A DNA stretch of 64,000 bases from Bradyrhizobium prioriisuperbiae (GTDB lineage Bacteria > Pseudomonadota > Alphaproteobacteria > Rhizobiales > Xanthobacteraceae): NCBI RefSeq assembly GCF_032397745.1, contig NZ_CP135921.1:8606501-8670500 (forward strand). The letters run 5' to 3'. Made by a program: the position numbers and the translations under genes. Every line of letters begins with the position of its first letter. Positions within the stretch are counted from its first letter, which is position 1. The notes beneath the pieces are model-generated. The model saw only the letters and a program-made list of their open reading frames with translations. It was not told where the DNA came from and ran no database searches. Below, one piece after another: positions 44,601-52,659 of this stretch.

Positions 44601-46310
44601 TCAGCGTTGAAAAACGATCTTGCCGCCGACCATGGTCATGTCGGCCTGGATGTCCTTGATCTGGTCGTCCGGGACCGTCATGTAATCGCGCGACAACACG
44701 ACGAGATCTGCGAGTTTTCCGGGCTCCAGCGAGCCCTTGGCATTTTCTTCAAACATATAACGCGCGGCTGAGGTTGTGTAGAGACGGATCGCCTGCTCGC
44801 GACCAATGGCCTCGGAGGCGCCGTACACCTGACCCGCCGGATTTTTCCGCGTCACCATGATGTACATGTTGAGAAACGGATTGGCCGGATTGACCGGAAA
44901 GTCGGTGCCCGCCCCCAGATTGTCCATGCCCATGATGTCGATCAAGGTCTTGGTCGGCACCGCGCGATCCGCGATCGCGCGCCCGAGGAAACGCTCCACC
45001 GTCGCAGCCTTGTCCCACATGAAGACATTCTGGAAGTCGACCCGCACACCCAGCTTTTTGGCGCGTGACATCTGCTCCGGCAACATCAGGCTGCCATGGA
45101 TCAGCACAAAACGTCTGGCGCCGATCGACTTCTCCTTGTCGGCGGCCTCATAGGCATCGAGCACCTGATCGATGCCCAGATCCCCGACCACATGCACACC
45201 GACGCGCCAGTCATAACGATTGCAGATCGCGATGAGCTGCTTCAACCGCTCGGCCGTCACCGCGGTGATGCCGTGATAATTGTCGTGGCTGTCGGGATAG
45301 ACCTCACGCATCAGCGCGGTCTTCAGCGTCATCCCGCCATCATAGAAGATCTTGATGCCGCCGAACTTCAGCCAGTCGTTGCCGAAACCGGACGAAACAC
45401 CATTGCCACTCATGATGGCCTCCCATGCCGCCAGATCCTCCGGCGGCTGGGGGCGAAACATCACGCCGACACGCAGCGTCGAGTCGCCGGCAACCGCAAG
45501 CTGCTGCAAGGCATGGATATCCGTGGCCTCGGTTGCGCCCTCCACCGCGCTGGTGATGCCGTAGCTGTTCAAGGCGCGCATCGCGATCTTGAACTGTCGC
45601 GCCTGGTCTTCCGAACTCCAGGGCGGCACAACGCCGGAAACGCGCGCGATCGCGGTCTCGACCAGCACGCCGGACATTTCACCCTTGGCGTCCTTTTCAA
45701 ACGAGCCACCCGACGGGTCCGGTGTTTCCCTGGTGATACCGGCGCGCTCGAAGGCGAGACTGTTGGCCATGGAAAAATGCCCGACCGTCTGCAGATAGAC
45801 CGGATTGGCCGGCGCGACACCGTCGATCTCCTGGCGCGTGAGATAGCGCTTTTCCGCAAGCTGTGACGGCGGATGCCAGGGGCCACCGATGATCCACTCG
45901 CCCGGCTTCTTGTTGGCGACGAAGACCTTGATCAGGCCCAGCGCGTCGGCCACGGTTTTCGCGGAACTCATGTTGACGACATAATCGCCCATGCCCGCGG
46001 CCTTGAAATGGGTGTGAGTGTCGATCAGGCCGGGGACAGCGGTCTTCCCAGCGAGATCAATGGTCCGGGTCGACGGACCGGCCAGCTTGCCGATCTCGTC
46101 ACGCGATCCGACCGACACGATCCGGCCATCCCGGATCGCCAATGCATCGGCCACCGAAGATGTTCGGTCGAGGGTGAGTATCTTGCCGTTGACCAGAATG
46201 GTGTCCGCAACGGGCAGCGGCGATGTTTGCGCAGACGCGTCCAAACCAAGCACCTCAAGGCAGGCGACAACAGCCGCAACCACAAATCCGCACCGCGATC
46301 CCTGTCTCAA
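44601..46310 (-). CDS. Exported amidohydrolase, YtcJ/N-substituted-formamide-deformylase type
   Basis: About 569 residues. An N-terminal signal (FVVAAVVACLEVLGLDASAQ) indicates export, unusual because many YtcJ homologues are cytosolic. The amidohydrolase-3 features are TILVNGKILTLDR, PGLIDTHTHFKAAG (HxH), HVVGDLGIDQVLDAY and GAGTDFPVNPANP. The start is a TTG: 46310 has GGGAG at 6 bases, while TTG 46316 touches it. First gene of the long operon, so it may release the compound that the ABC system then imports. Reaction class is inferred. Confidence 0.8.
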   Translation of the reverse strand: MRQGSRCGFVVAAVVACLEVLGLDASAQTSPLPVADTILVNGKILTLDRTSSVADALAIRDGRIVSVGSRDEIGKLAGPSTRTIDLAGKTAVPGLIDTHTHFKAAGMGDYVVNMSSAKTVADALGLIKVFVANKKPGEWIIGGPWHPPSQLAEKRYLTRQEIDGVAPANPVYLQTVGHFSMANSLAFERAGITRETPDPSGGSFEKDAKGEMSGVLVETAIARVSGVVPPWSSEDQARQFKIAMRALNSYGITSAVEGATEATDIHALQQLAVAGDSTLRVGVMFRPQPPEDLAAWEAIMSGNGVSSGFGNDWLKFGGIKIFYDGGMTLKTALMREVYPDSHDNYHGITAVTAERLKQLIAICNRYDWRVGVHVVGDLGIDQVLDAYEAADKEKSIGARRFVLIHGSLMLPEQMSRAKKLGVRVDFQNVFMWDKAATVERFLGRAIADRAVPTKTLIDIMGMDNLGAGTDFPVNPANPFLNMYIMVTRKNPAGQVYGASEAIGREQAIRLYTTSAARYMFEENAKGSLEPGKLADLVVLSRDYMTVPDDQIKDIQADMTMVGGKIVFQR

Positions 46311-46337
46311 GACCAACTCCCAATTCGATTTTATTTT

Positions 46338-46352
46338 GTTCGTTTAGCGAAC
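46338..46352. promoter_or_regulatory. IclR-type operator at the amidohydrolase promoter
   Basis: A perfect palindrome GTTCG-TTTAG-CGAAC. The half-sites match the GTTCG...CGAAC form I recall for PcaR/PobR-group IclR regulators. It lies immediately downstream of the minus-strand -10 and 28 bases before the start codon, where a bound protein would block transcription. Confidence 0.6.
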
Positions 46353-46361
46353 TTTTGTCCG

Positions 46362-46389
46362 ATTATAATCAAAAATTATTCCAAAGCAA
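46362..46389 (-). promoter_or_regulatory. Promoter of the amidohydrolase-Rieske-GS-liv operon
   Basis: On the minus strand, TTGCTT (46389-46384) and a perfect TATAAT (46367-46362) are spaced by 16 bases. The predicted start near 46354 places the palindrome at 46338-46352 within the first transcribed bases. Confidence 0.5.
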
Positions 46390-46508
46390 GCCTCTTAGAA
46401 CGGCTCAAAAGGCGTCAGAGTGCGGCTAATCCTTGTGCAATGCAGCCAATTCAGAAGCAGCGGCCATTTTTCAAAATCCCGCTTGATCGCTTTTTATAAC
46501 GAACATAT

Positions 46509-46523
46509 GTACGATCATCGAAC
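46509..46523. promoter_or_regulatory. IclR-type operator at the ferredoxin promoter
   Basis: GTACG-ATCAT-CGAAC matches the GTTCG-N5-CGAAC site at 46338 with one half-site mismatch. It lies 8 bases downstream of a TATAAC -10 (46495-46500) and 16 bases before the ferredoxin ATG, mirroring the arrangement on the other strand. Confidence 0.55.
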
Positions 46524-46539
46524 AATATTGGAGACTGCC

Positions 46540-46863
46540 ATGCCCCTGGTTCGATTTGTGGAGCCGAACGGCGCCGAGCGCACCCTGGAGATCGTCACCG
46601 GCACCAGCGTGATGCAAACCGCGATCCGACATAGCGTCCGCGGCATCGAAGCGGGGTGCGGCGGCTGTCTCGATTGCGCCACCTGTCATGTTTATGTCGA
46701 CGACTCCCAGCTTCACGCGATGCCGCCAGCGAGCGCGCAGGAAGATGCGGTGCTCGCCGCGGTCGCAGCCGAGCGTCGCCCGACCAGCCGCCTCGGCTGC
46801 CAGCTGTTCGTCCCGGTCGGCATCGAGACCCTCATCATCCACATCCCGGAGACTCAACTGTGA
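46540..46863 (+). CDS. 2Fe-2S ferredoxin (putidaredoxin/adrenodoxin type)
   Basis: A 107-residue vertebrate-type ferredoxin. Cluster ligands are C40, C46, C49 and C87 in the C-x5-C-x2-C...C pattern (EAGCGGCLDCATCHVYV and RLGCQLF). An additional C43 sits inside the loop. ATG 46540 has GGAG at good distance; the frame upstream is not coding. It overlaps the reductase start, so the two form an electron-transfer pair, most likely feeding the Rieske oxygenase on the other strand. Confidence 0.87.
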   Translation: MPLVRFVEPNGAERTLEIVTGTSVMQTAIRHSVRGIEAGCGGCLDCATCHVYVDDSQLHAMPPASAQEDAVLAAVAAERRPTSRLGCQLFVPVGIETLIIHIPETQL

Positions 46864-48101
46864 ATGGATTGGTTGTCGTTGGCGCCTCGTACGCCGGTGT
46901 CCAGGCTGCGCTGAGTGCGCGCGAAGCGGGCTATGCCGAACCGATCCGGCTGATCGTGGATGAAACATCCCTGCCCTACCAGCGGCCGCCGCTGTCGAAA
47001 GGCTTTCTGCTCGGCGAGGCATCCGAGCAAAGCCTGGTGCTGCGCGACGAAACCTTCTTCCGCGACAAAGGCATCGAACTTCTGCTCGGCACGAGCGCCG
47101 TGCGCGTCGATCGCCAGGAGCGGCGCGTCGCGCTTGCCGACGGGGCTCGACTGGATTTCGACAGACTGCTGTTGGCGACAGGATCGCGGGCGCGACGGCT
47201 GAGCGTCCCCGGCGCGGAGCGCGAAGGCATTCATTACCTTCGCTCGCTCAGGGATGCGCAGACACTGAAGGCCGAACTGGACGCAGCCGCCTCGATCATC
47301 ATCATCGGCGGTGGCTTCATCGGGCTTGAAGTGGCCTCAACCGCGAGCAAGCTCGGCAAGAACGTCACCGTGATCGAGGCCGCCTCGCGGCTGCTCGAAC
47401 GCACGGTCTCGCCCGTGGTGTCACAATTCCTGCTGGCCCTGCACCATCAGAACGGCGTCGACATCCGTCTATCGGAGACAGTCGCGCGCCTCGACAAGGA
47501 CGGCGACAGATGGACGGTCACAACCGGCAGCGGGGCTGCCTTGCACGGCGATATCGTGCTGGCCGGAATCGGCGGCCTGCCCAACATCGAGCTGGCAACG
47601 GAGGCCGGCCTTGCCTGCGACAACGGCATCCTGGTCGATGCCCACGGCGCGACCAGTGATCCCCTTGTCTTCGCGGCCGGCGACTGCACCAGCCATCACA
47701 ACAGCTTTGCAGGGCAACAGACCCGTCTGGAGTCGGTGCAGCATGCGCAGGACCAGGGCAAGGCGGCGGGATCGGCGGTCGCCGGCAAGACCAGCCCCTA
47801 CACCAGCGTGCCCCGGTTCTGGTCGGATCAATACGCGGCAAAGCTCCAGATGGTCGGCCTGTCTCACGGACGCGATCACCACGTGATTCGGGGAGAGCCG
47901 GATCAGAGCGGCTTTTCGGTGTTCATGTATCGCCAAAACAGGCTGATCGCGGTCGACAGCGTCAATCGCCCGGGCGAGCAGCTGATCGCCCGCAAGCTGA
48001 TTGGCGCCGGGGTGTCGCCCTCGCCCGCGCAAGCCGCCGATTTGTCGTTTGATCTGAAGGCCCTGCCGCTCCCGCGCGCGGCGGAAGGTGCACGACCCTG
48101 A
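46860..48101 (+). CDS. FAD-dependent ferredoxin reductase (putidaredoxin reductase type)
   Basis: A 413-residue reductase. The N-terminal FAD fold is NGLVVVGASYAGVQAAL, followed by YQRPPLSKGFL, the NAD fold IIIIGGGFIGLEVASTASKLG and the second FAD contact DPLVFAAGDCTSH. The start is GTG 46860, whose GTGA overlaps the ferredoxin stop. It should pass NAD(P)H electrons to the ferredoxin. The IclR gene follows within 60 bases, so the three genes probably form one transcript. Confidence 0.87.
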   Translation: MNGLVVVGASYAGVQAALSAREAGYAEPIRLIVDETSLPYQRPPLSKGFLLGEASEQSLVLRDETFFRDKGIELLLGTSAVRVDRQERRVALADGARLDFDRLLLATGSRARRLSVPGAEREGIHYLRSLRDAQTLKAELDAAASIIIIGGGFIGLEVASTASKLGKNVTVIEAASRLLERTVSPVVSQFLLALHHQNGVDIRLSETVARLDKDGDRWTVTTGSGAALHGDIVLAGIGGLPNIELATEAGLACDNGILVDAHGATSDPLVFAAGDCTSHHNSFAGQQTRLESVQHAQDQGKAAGSAVAGKTSPYTSVPRFWSDQYAAKLQMVGLSHGRDHHVIRGEPDQSGFSVFMYRQNRLIAVDSVNRPGEQLIARKLIGAGVSPSPAQAADLSFDLKALPLPRAAEGARP

Positions 48102-48160
48102 AAAGTGTGCTGACGTCCCCGCCGCAGGAGGCGATTCCTGAGACGGACAACAGGCGAGCA

Positions 48161-48958
48161 ATGCCCCGAATCAAGCGAACGGCCGAAGAAGAAGACGCCC
48201 GACGCGAGAGCCCGGAGTTCATCGAGAGCCTGGACCGCGGCCTGCGGGTGCTCGAACTGTTCGGTGCCGGCGACCGTCCCATGACATTGAGCGACGTCGC
48301 CAAGGCAGCCAACCTGCCGCGCGCCACTGCGCGACGCATCCTGCTGACGCTGGAAAAAGGCGGCTTTGTCGCTGGTGACGGCAAGCTGTTCTCGCTGACG
48401 TCGCGGGTGCTGGCGCTGGCGTCCGCGTACCTCTCATCGAATCAGATCGTTTCAGTGGTGCAGCCGATGATCGACCGGGTGGCCTCCGAAACCCGGGAGG
48501 TCTGCTCGCTGGCGATCCTCGACGGCGAGCAGACGGTTTTCATTGCCCGCGCGAGCCCGGCGCGGGTGTTCTCCGCAGGGATCGATATCGGCTACCGGCT
48601 GCCGGCGTTCTGTACCTCGGTCGGCCGGGTGCTGCTCGGGCGCCTGTCGAACGAAGAGCTGACCGCCACCATCGGCCGCATGACGGTGGTGGCGCAGACG
48701 CCGTTCACCGTGGTCGACAAGGATGTGCTGCTGGCGGCGATCATCACCGATCGCAGCAAGGGTTATTCGCTGGTGGATCAGGAGGCGGAGGACGGCTTCC
48801 GTTCGCTCGCCGTGCCGGTGCGTCGTTACGACGGCGAGATCGTCGCCGCCATCAATGTCGGCTCCCATGTCGACCGCATCTCCACGGGAGAGATGATCGA
48901 CCGCTTCCTGCCGCCGCTCAAACAGGCGGCCGCCGGGGCGCAGCCGCTGTTGCTTTAG
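48161..48958 (+). CDS. IclR-family regulator, PcaR/PobR-like
   Basis: A 265-residue regulator with the N-terminal HTH (MTLSDVAKAANLPRATARRILLTLEKGGFV) and an effector GAF-like domain containing VGRVLLGRL and VPVRRYDGEIVAAINVG. The opening RKT-like MPRIKRTAEEEDARRESPEF is typical of the PcaR/PobR branch that controls aromatic catabolism. ATG 48161 was preferred to GTG 48107, though its ribosome site is weak. It is the obvious candidate to bind the two palindromes at 46338 and 46509. Confidence 0.83.
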   Translation: MPRIKRTAEEEDARRESPEFIESLDRGLRVLELFGAGDRPMTLSDVAKAANLPRATARRILLTLEKGGFVAGDGKLFSLTSRVLALASAYLSSNQIVSVVQPMIDRVASETREVCSLAILDGEQTVFIARASPARVFSAGIDIGYRLPAFCTSVGRVLLGRLSNEELTATIGRMTVVAQTPFTVVDKDVLLAAIITDRSKGYSLVDQEAEDGFRSLAVPVRRYDGEIVAAINVGSHVDRISTGEMIDRFLPPLKQAAAGAQPLLL

Positions 48959-49992
48959 ATCACGGACGGCGCCCATTCTTCCTTTCGAAGCTGGTAGCCG
49001 CCGTTGTCCTGCCGTCTGACGCGCGCGAAACTCGGCATATTGAGATGCATACCGGCGATCAGCAGGTTCTCTGCGCTTGCCATGTCCAGAACCTTCAGCC
49101 GCGTTTGTGCCGCCATCGCCGGATCGCTGTCGAAGGCGATGGTGACGTCCGGTCGGGCCACCTGAATATCCGGATAATGGACGATGTCGCCCCATATCAG
49201 CAGGCGCTGTCCGTCGGACTCGATCATATAGCCGGTATGACCGATCGTATGTCCGGGGAATGGATAGGCGACAATACCGGACAGAACCTCTCCCATCTTC
49301 TCGAAGGTGCGCGTTCTCGTTTTGAAAGCGTCGAAGGCGTTTCGCGCAAGCTGAAAGACCGGCCGGGTCCCGGCCGCCGCCCGGTTGAGATTCGCATCGT
49401 CCCCCCAGAACGCCAGCTCGCTCCGGTTGAGCACTAATTCGGCATTCGCGAAGTGGGAAAAGCCGAGTTCGCCGGCAAGACCGCCGGCATGATCTGGATG
49501 CGCGTGCGTCATCAGGATCGTATCGATTTCGGCAGGATCGACGCCCGCAGCCACGAGCGAGGTCGCAAGACGCCCGCCCCATCCTGAAAATCCACCGGCT
49601 CCGGCGTCGATCAGGATCGTGTGCCCGCGGCCTTGCACCACATAGGCATTGATGTTCATGACGGACTGCGCCGTAACGCCGGCCTCGCTCATCATGGCTG
49701 AGGCGGTTGTCGCGTCGATATGCGACAAAAGGCCAAAGTCGGCTTCGAGATAGCCATCGCTGATAGCTGTGACGAGAAACTCCCCGATACAGCGGCGATT
49801 GAGCGCGGGAGCCTGACCCATCCGAGACACGGGACGCCCGTCAGCGGCCTGAACCGGCTGCAAGCCGATCGTTGCAGCGCCGCTTGCCAGCAGGCCGATG
49901 CCGCCAGCTGTTCGAAACAGGCGGCGGCGCGAAAGTGCGTGTCGGGAATGAACGGCGGCATCCCGTTCAGATGAATCATCGTGCATGATCAT
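48955..49992 (-). CDS. Tat-exported MBL-fold hydrolase, methyl-parathion-hydrolase-like
   Basis: A 345-residue metallo-beta-lactamase-fold protein. An SRRRLFRTAGGIGLLASGAATIGL Tat signal directs folded export. The dinuclear metal motif THAHPDHAGG (H163, H165, D167, H168) is followed by FPGHTIGHTGY and a further His in AGMHLNMPSF. The order and spacing resemble methyl parathion hydrolase and related lactonases. It is divergent from a LysR gene and its stop overlaps the IclR stop by four bases. Natural substrate unknown. Confidence 0.75.
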   Translation of the reverse strand: MIMHDDSSERDAAVHSRHALSRRRLFRTAGGIGLLASGAATIGLQPVQAADGRPVSRMGQAPALNRRCIGEFLVTAISDGYLEADFGLLSHIDATTASAMMSEAGVTAQSVMNINAYVVQGRGHTILIDAGAGGFSGWGGRLATSLVAAGVDPAEIDTILMTHAHPDHAGGLAGELGFSHFANAELVLNRSELAFWGDDANLNRAAAGTRPVFQLARNAFDAFKTRTRTFEKMGEVLSGIVAYPFPGHTIGHTGYMIESDGQRLLIWGDIVHYPDIQVARPDVTIAFDSDPAMAAQTRLKVLDMASAENLLIAGMHLNMPSFARVRRQDNGGYQLRKEEWAPSVI

Positions 49993-50103
49993 ATTTCTTT
50001 CGATGGTGGCAAGAGAGGGATGTGGACCGCCCGCGAAGATCGCTCATTGGAGATGTTTCCGTCCAAGACTAAATTTGATAAAGTTAAGATGGAAAAGGTC
50101 TCA

Positions 50104-51009
50104 ATGCTCGATCTGCGCCAGCTCAGCTATTTCGTCGCCGTCGCCGAAAGCGAAAATGTCGGCCACGCGGCGGCGCGCCTGGGCATGTCGCAGTCGCCGC
50201 TCAGTCGACAGATCATGCAACTGGAGGCCGATCTCGGCCTCACGCTGTTCGAGCGGTCTCGCCAGCGGATTCACCTGACACAGGAAGGGTGCCAGTTCCT
50301 GACGGAGGCACGTGCCCTCCTGGCCCAGGCCGAGCGCGTCGAGGCGGAAGCCCGCGGCCTTGGACGGGGCGAAGGCAGTCTCGCGACGGTCGGATATACC
50401 GAAGGTGCCGTTCATACCGGGGTGCTGACGCACGCCATACGACGGATGCAAGCACAGCATTCCGGCGTGACGCTGACGTTGAATGCGATGCGCTCAGGCC
50501 GGCAGATCGAGGCCATCAGGACTCGCGAGATCGATGTCGGCTTTCTCTACACGCCTCCCGACGACGCCGATCCAGACATCGTTCATGCCCTCGCCTTCGA
50601 CGATCCGTTGATACTGGCGATCCCGAGCGGTGATGCCCTGGCCAAGCGCAAGAGCGTTACGCCGGCGGATCTCGACGGCCGCCCCTGGATCGCCTCGTCG
50701 CGATACAGCAATGTCGCCACCCGCGACAGCTTCCTCGCGACATGTGCGGCCTCCGGTTTCACGCCCGATATTCGCTTCGAGGCCGATGAGCCGTTGACGA
50801 TGCTTGGCCTCGTCGCAGCGGGCCTCGGTTTAGCGCTGACCCAGGCAACCCTTCGATCCCTGAAGTTGCCCGGGGTCGCCTTTATCCAGGTCCCGTGGTT
50901 TCCGCTGTCGGTCAAAATCCATGTCGCGCGGCGGCGTTCGGACAATCGCCGTCATATTCTGGCCCTCACCTGTCCCGCCCGGCAGCTGTTTCGAACAGCA
51001 AAGCGCTGA
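50104..51009 (+). CDS. LysR-family transcriptional regulator
   Basis: A 301-residue LTTR with MLDLRQLSYFVAVAESENVGHAAARLGMSQSPLSRQI as HTH and an effector domain ending in SVKIHVARRRSDNRRHILAL. ATG 50104 has AAAAGG five bases upstream; ATG 50089 and the longer frame are less likely. It is divergent from the MBL hydrolase gene, its probable target. Confidence 0.83.
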   Translation: MLDLRQLSYFVAVAESENVGHAAARLGMSQSPLSRQIMQLEADLGLTLFERSRQRIHLTQEGCQFLTEARALLAQAERVEAEARGLGRGEGSLATVGYTEGAVHTGVLTHAIRRMQAQHSGVTLTLNAMRSGRQIEAIRTREIDVGFLYTPPDDADPDIVHALAFDDPLILAIPSGDALAKRKSVTPADLDGRPWIASSRYSNVATRDSFLATCAASGFTPDIRFEADEPLTMLGLVAAGLGLALTQATLRSLKLPGVAFIQVPWFPLSVKIHVARRRSDNRRHILALTCPARQLFRTAKR

Positions 51010-51079
51010 TGCAGGACAGCACCTCAGGGCCTGAGCGGACATGCACAGAAAATCGGTGCGCCCCTGTCCGGATCATGCT

Positions 51080-51847
51080 CTAAGCCGCAAGCACGCCTTG
51101 AATCTGATCGCGAATACTCTCTTTGTCGCGGCCGCCCGTCACCGAGGTCAGCTGAATGTCGATCGCGATATTGGCCGGCCGCCTCAGCACCACGATCCGG
51201 TCACCGATCTCCAGGGCCTCATTGATGGAGTGGGTGATGAACACGGCAGTCTTGCCGTTCTCCCTGACCAGCTTGACAAATTCGGCGCGCAGCTTGCGGC
51301 CGGTCATTTCATCGAGGGCGGAGAACGGCTCGTCGCAGAGCAGGATGTTGGCATCGGTGGCGAACGCACGGGCAATCGACACCCGCTGCCGCATGCCACC
51401 CGACAGCGCGTGCGGATAATCGTGCTCATGACCGCGCAGTCCCAGGGTTTCGAGCCAGCGCTGCGCGGTTGCGCGGCGCTGTTCCGCCGCGATGTCCAGC
51501 ATCTCCAGTCCCAGTTCGACATTCTGGATTGCGGTACGCCACGGCAGCAGGCGATCGCCCTGAAACACGATCGCCATCCGGCCGCAAAACCAGTCGAACT
51601 CGCGGAATGGATTGCGGCCATCGACCGTGACGTTGCCGCTGCTCGGCTCGGTCAGCCCCGCGATCAGATTGAAGATCGTGGATTTGCCGCAGCCGGTCTT
51701 GCCGAGCAGCGCCAGCATCTGTCCCTTCGCCACCTGCAGGCTGAGGTCGTCCACCGCCACATATCCCTTTGCGTGTCCCGCCTTGCCGAAAATCTTCGAG
51801 ACTCGATCAAGGTTGATCACAACTTCCGGGTCCTGGCTCACCGTCAT
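51080..51847 (-). CDS. ABC transporter ATP-binding protein (nitrate/sulfonate/taurine family)
   Basis: A 255-residue ATPase with Walker A GKTGCGKST, signature LSGGMRQRVSIARAF, Walker B ILLCDEPFSALD and ITHSINEALE. ATG 51847 overlaps the permease stop and has GGAG upstream. Last gene of the NicC-like operon. Confidence 0.85.
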   Translation of the reverse strand: MTVSQDPEVVINLDRVSKIFGKAGHAKGYVAVDDLSLQVAKGQMLALLGKTGCGKSTIFNLIAGLTEPSSGNVTVDGRNPFREFDWFCGRMAIVFQGDRLLPWRTAIQNVELGLEMLDIAAEQRRATAQRWLETLGLRGHEHDYPHALSGGMRQRVSIARAFATDANILLCDEPFSALDEMTGRKLRAEFVKLVRENGKTAVFITHSINEALEIGDRIVVLRRPANIAIDIQLTSVTGGRDKESIRDQIQGVLAA

Positions 51848-52659
51848 AACGCGCGCTCCGACACCGCCCGATAACGAAACGCGATTTTCTCGATCCATGA
51901 CAGCACCGCCTGCACGATCAGCACGAAAAACACCAATTGAAGCGTCCAGGCCAGCGCGCCGGCCATGTCGAAGACCTGCTGCTGTTGCAGCAGCTGATAA
52001 CCGACGCCGCCGGTTGCGCCGACCAGCTCCGCCACCACCACCACGCGCGAGGCGTTGCCGAGATTGACCTTCCAGGCCGTGAGAATATCGGGCAGCACCG
52101 CCGGAATGATCATGGCGCGGAACAGCTTGGTGCGCGACGGACGGAAACTCATCACCATTTCGACGAGATCGCGCGACATCGCTCGCAGCGCGCCGAGCAC
52201 TTGAAACGTGAACGCGGGCAGCGTGGTCATTACCATGATAAAGAAGATGCGAAGCTCGACGCCGTGAAACCAGATGATGGCGAACACCACCCAGGACAGC
52301 GCCGGAATGCCCTGAAACAGCGTGAGGATCGGCGACAGGAAATCATCGGCCGCGCGCGACCTCGCCATGATCACGGCCAGCGCCGCTCCGATGACGAAGG
52401 CACCGGCGAGACCCGCCAGGATGCGCAGCACGGTGGCAAAGACATCGCTGAACTGCGACCAGCTTGCGAGGATGCCGAGGCACCGCCAGAACACATCCAC
52501 CAGCGAGGGAAACAGGAACGGCGGAAAGAACAGCGCCGCGAATTGCCACAGGCCGGCGACCACCGCAAACGGCAGCACATATCTGGTCAAGGCGCGCGCC
52601 GTGGCAGCCCCAAGCCGGGCAGCGTCAGACGGCGGATAATCCGCGCTGGGGACCGTCAT
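51844..52659 (-). CDS. ABC transporter permease (SsuC/TauC type)
   Basis: A 271-residue permease with about six helices, the family GIPALSWVVFAIIWFHG segment and the EAA loop VEMVMSFRPSRTKLFRAMIIPAVLPDILTAW. ATG 52659 overlaps the binding-protein stop by one base (TGATG). It forms the channel of the importer next to the NicC-like monooxygenase. Confidence 0.85.
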   Translation of the reverse strand: MTVPSADYPPSDAARLGAATARALTRYVLPFAVVAGLWQFAALFFPPFLFPSLVDVFWRCLGILASWSQFSDVFATVLRILAGLAGAFVIGAALAVIMARSRAADDFLSPILTLFQGIPALSWVVFAIIWFHGVELRIFFIMVMTTLPAFTFQVLGALRAMSRDLVEMVMSFRPSRTKLFRAMIIPAVLPDILTAWKVNLGNASRVVVVAELVGATGGVGYQLLQQQQVFDMAGALAWTLQLVFFVLIVQAVLSWIEKIAFRYRAVSERAL

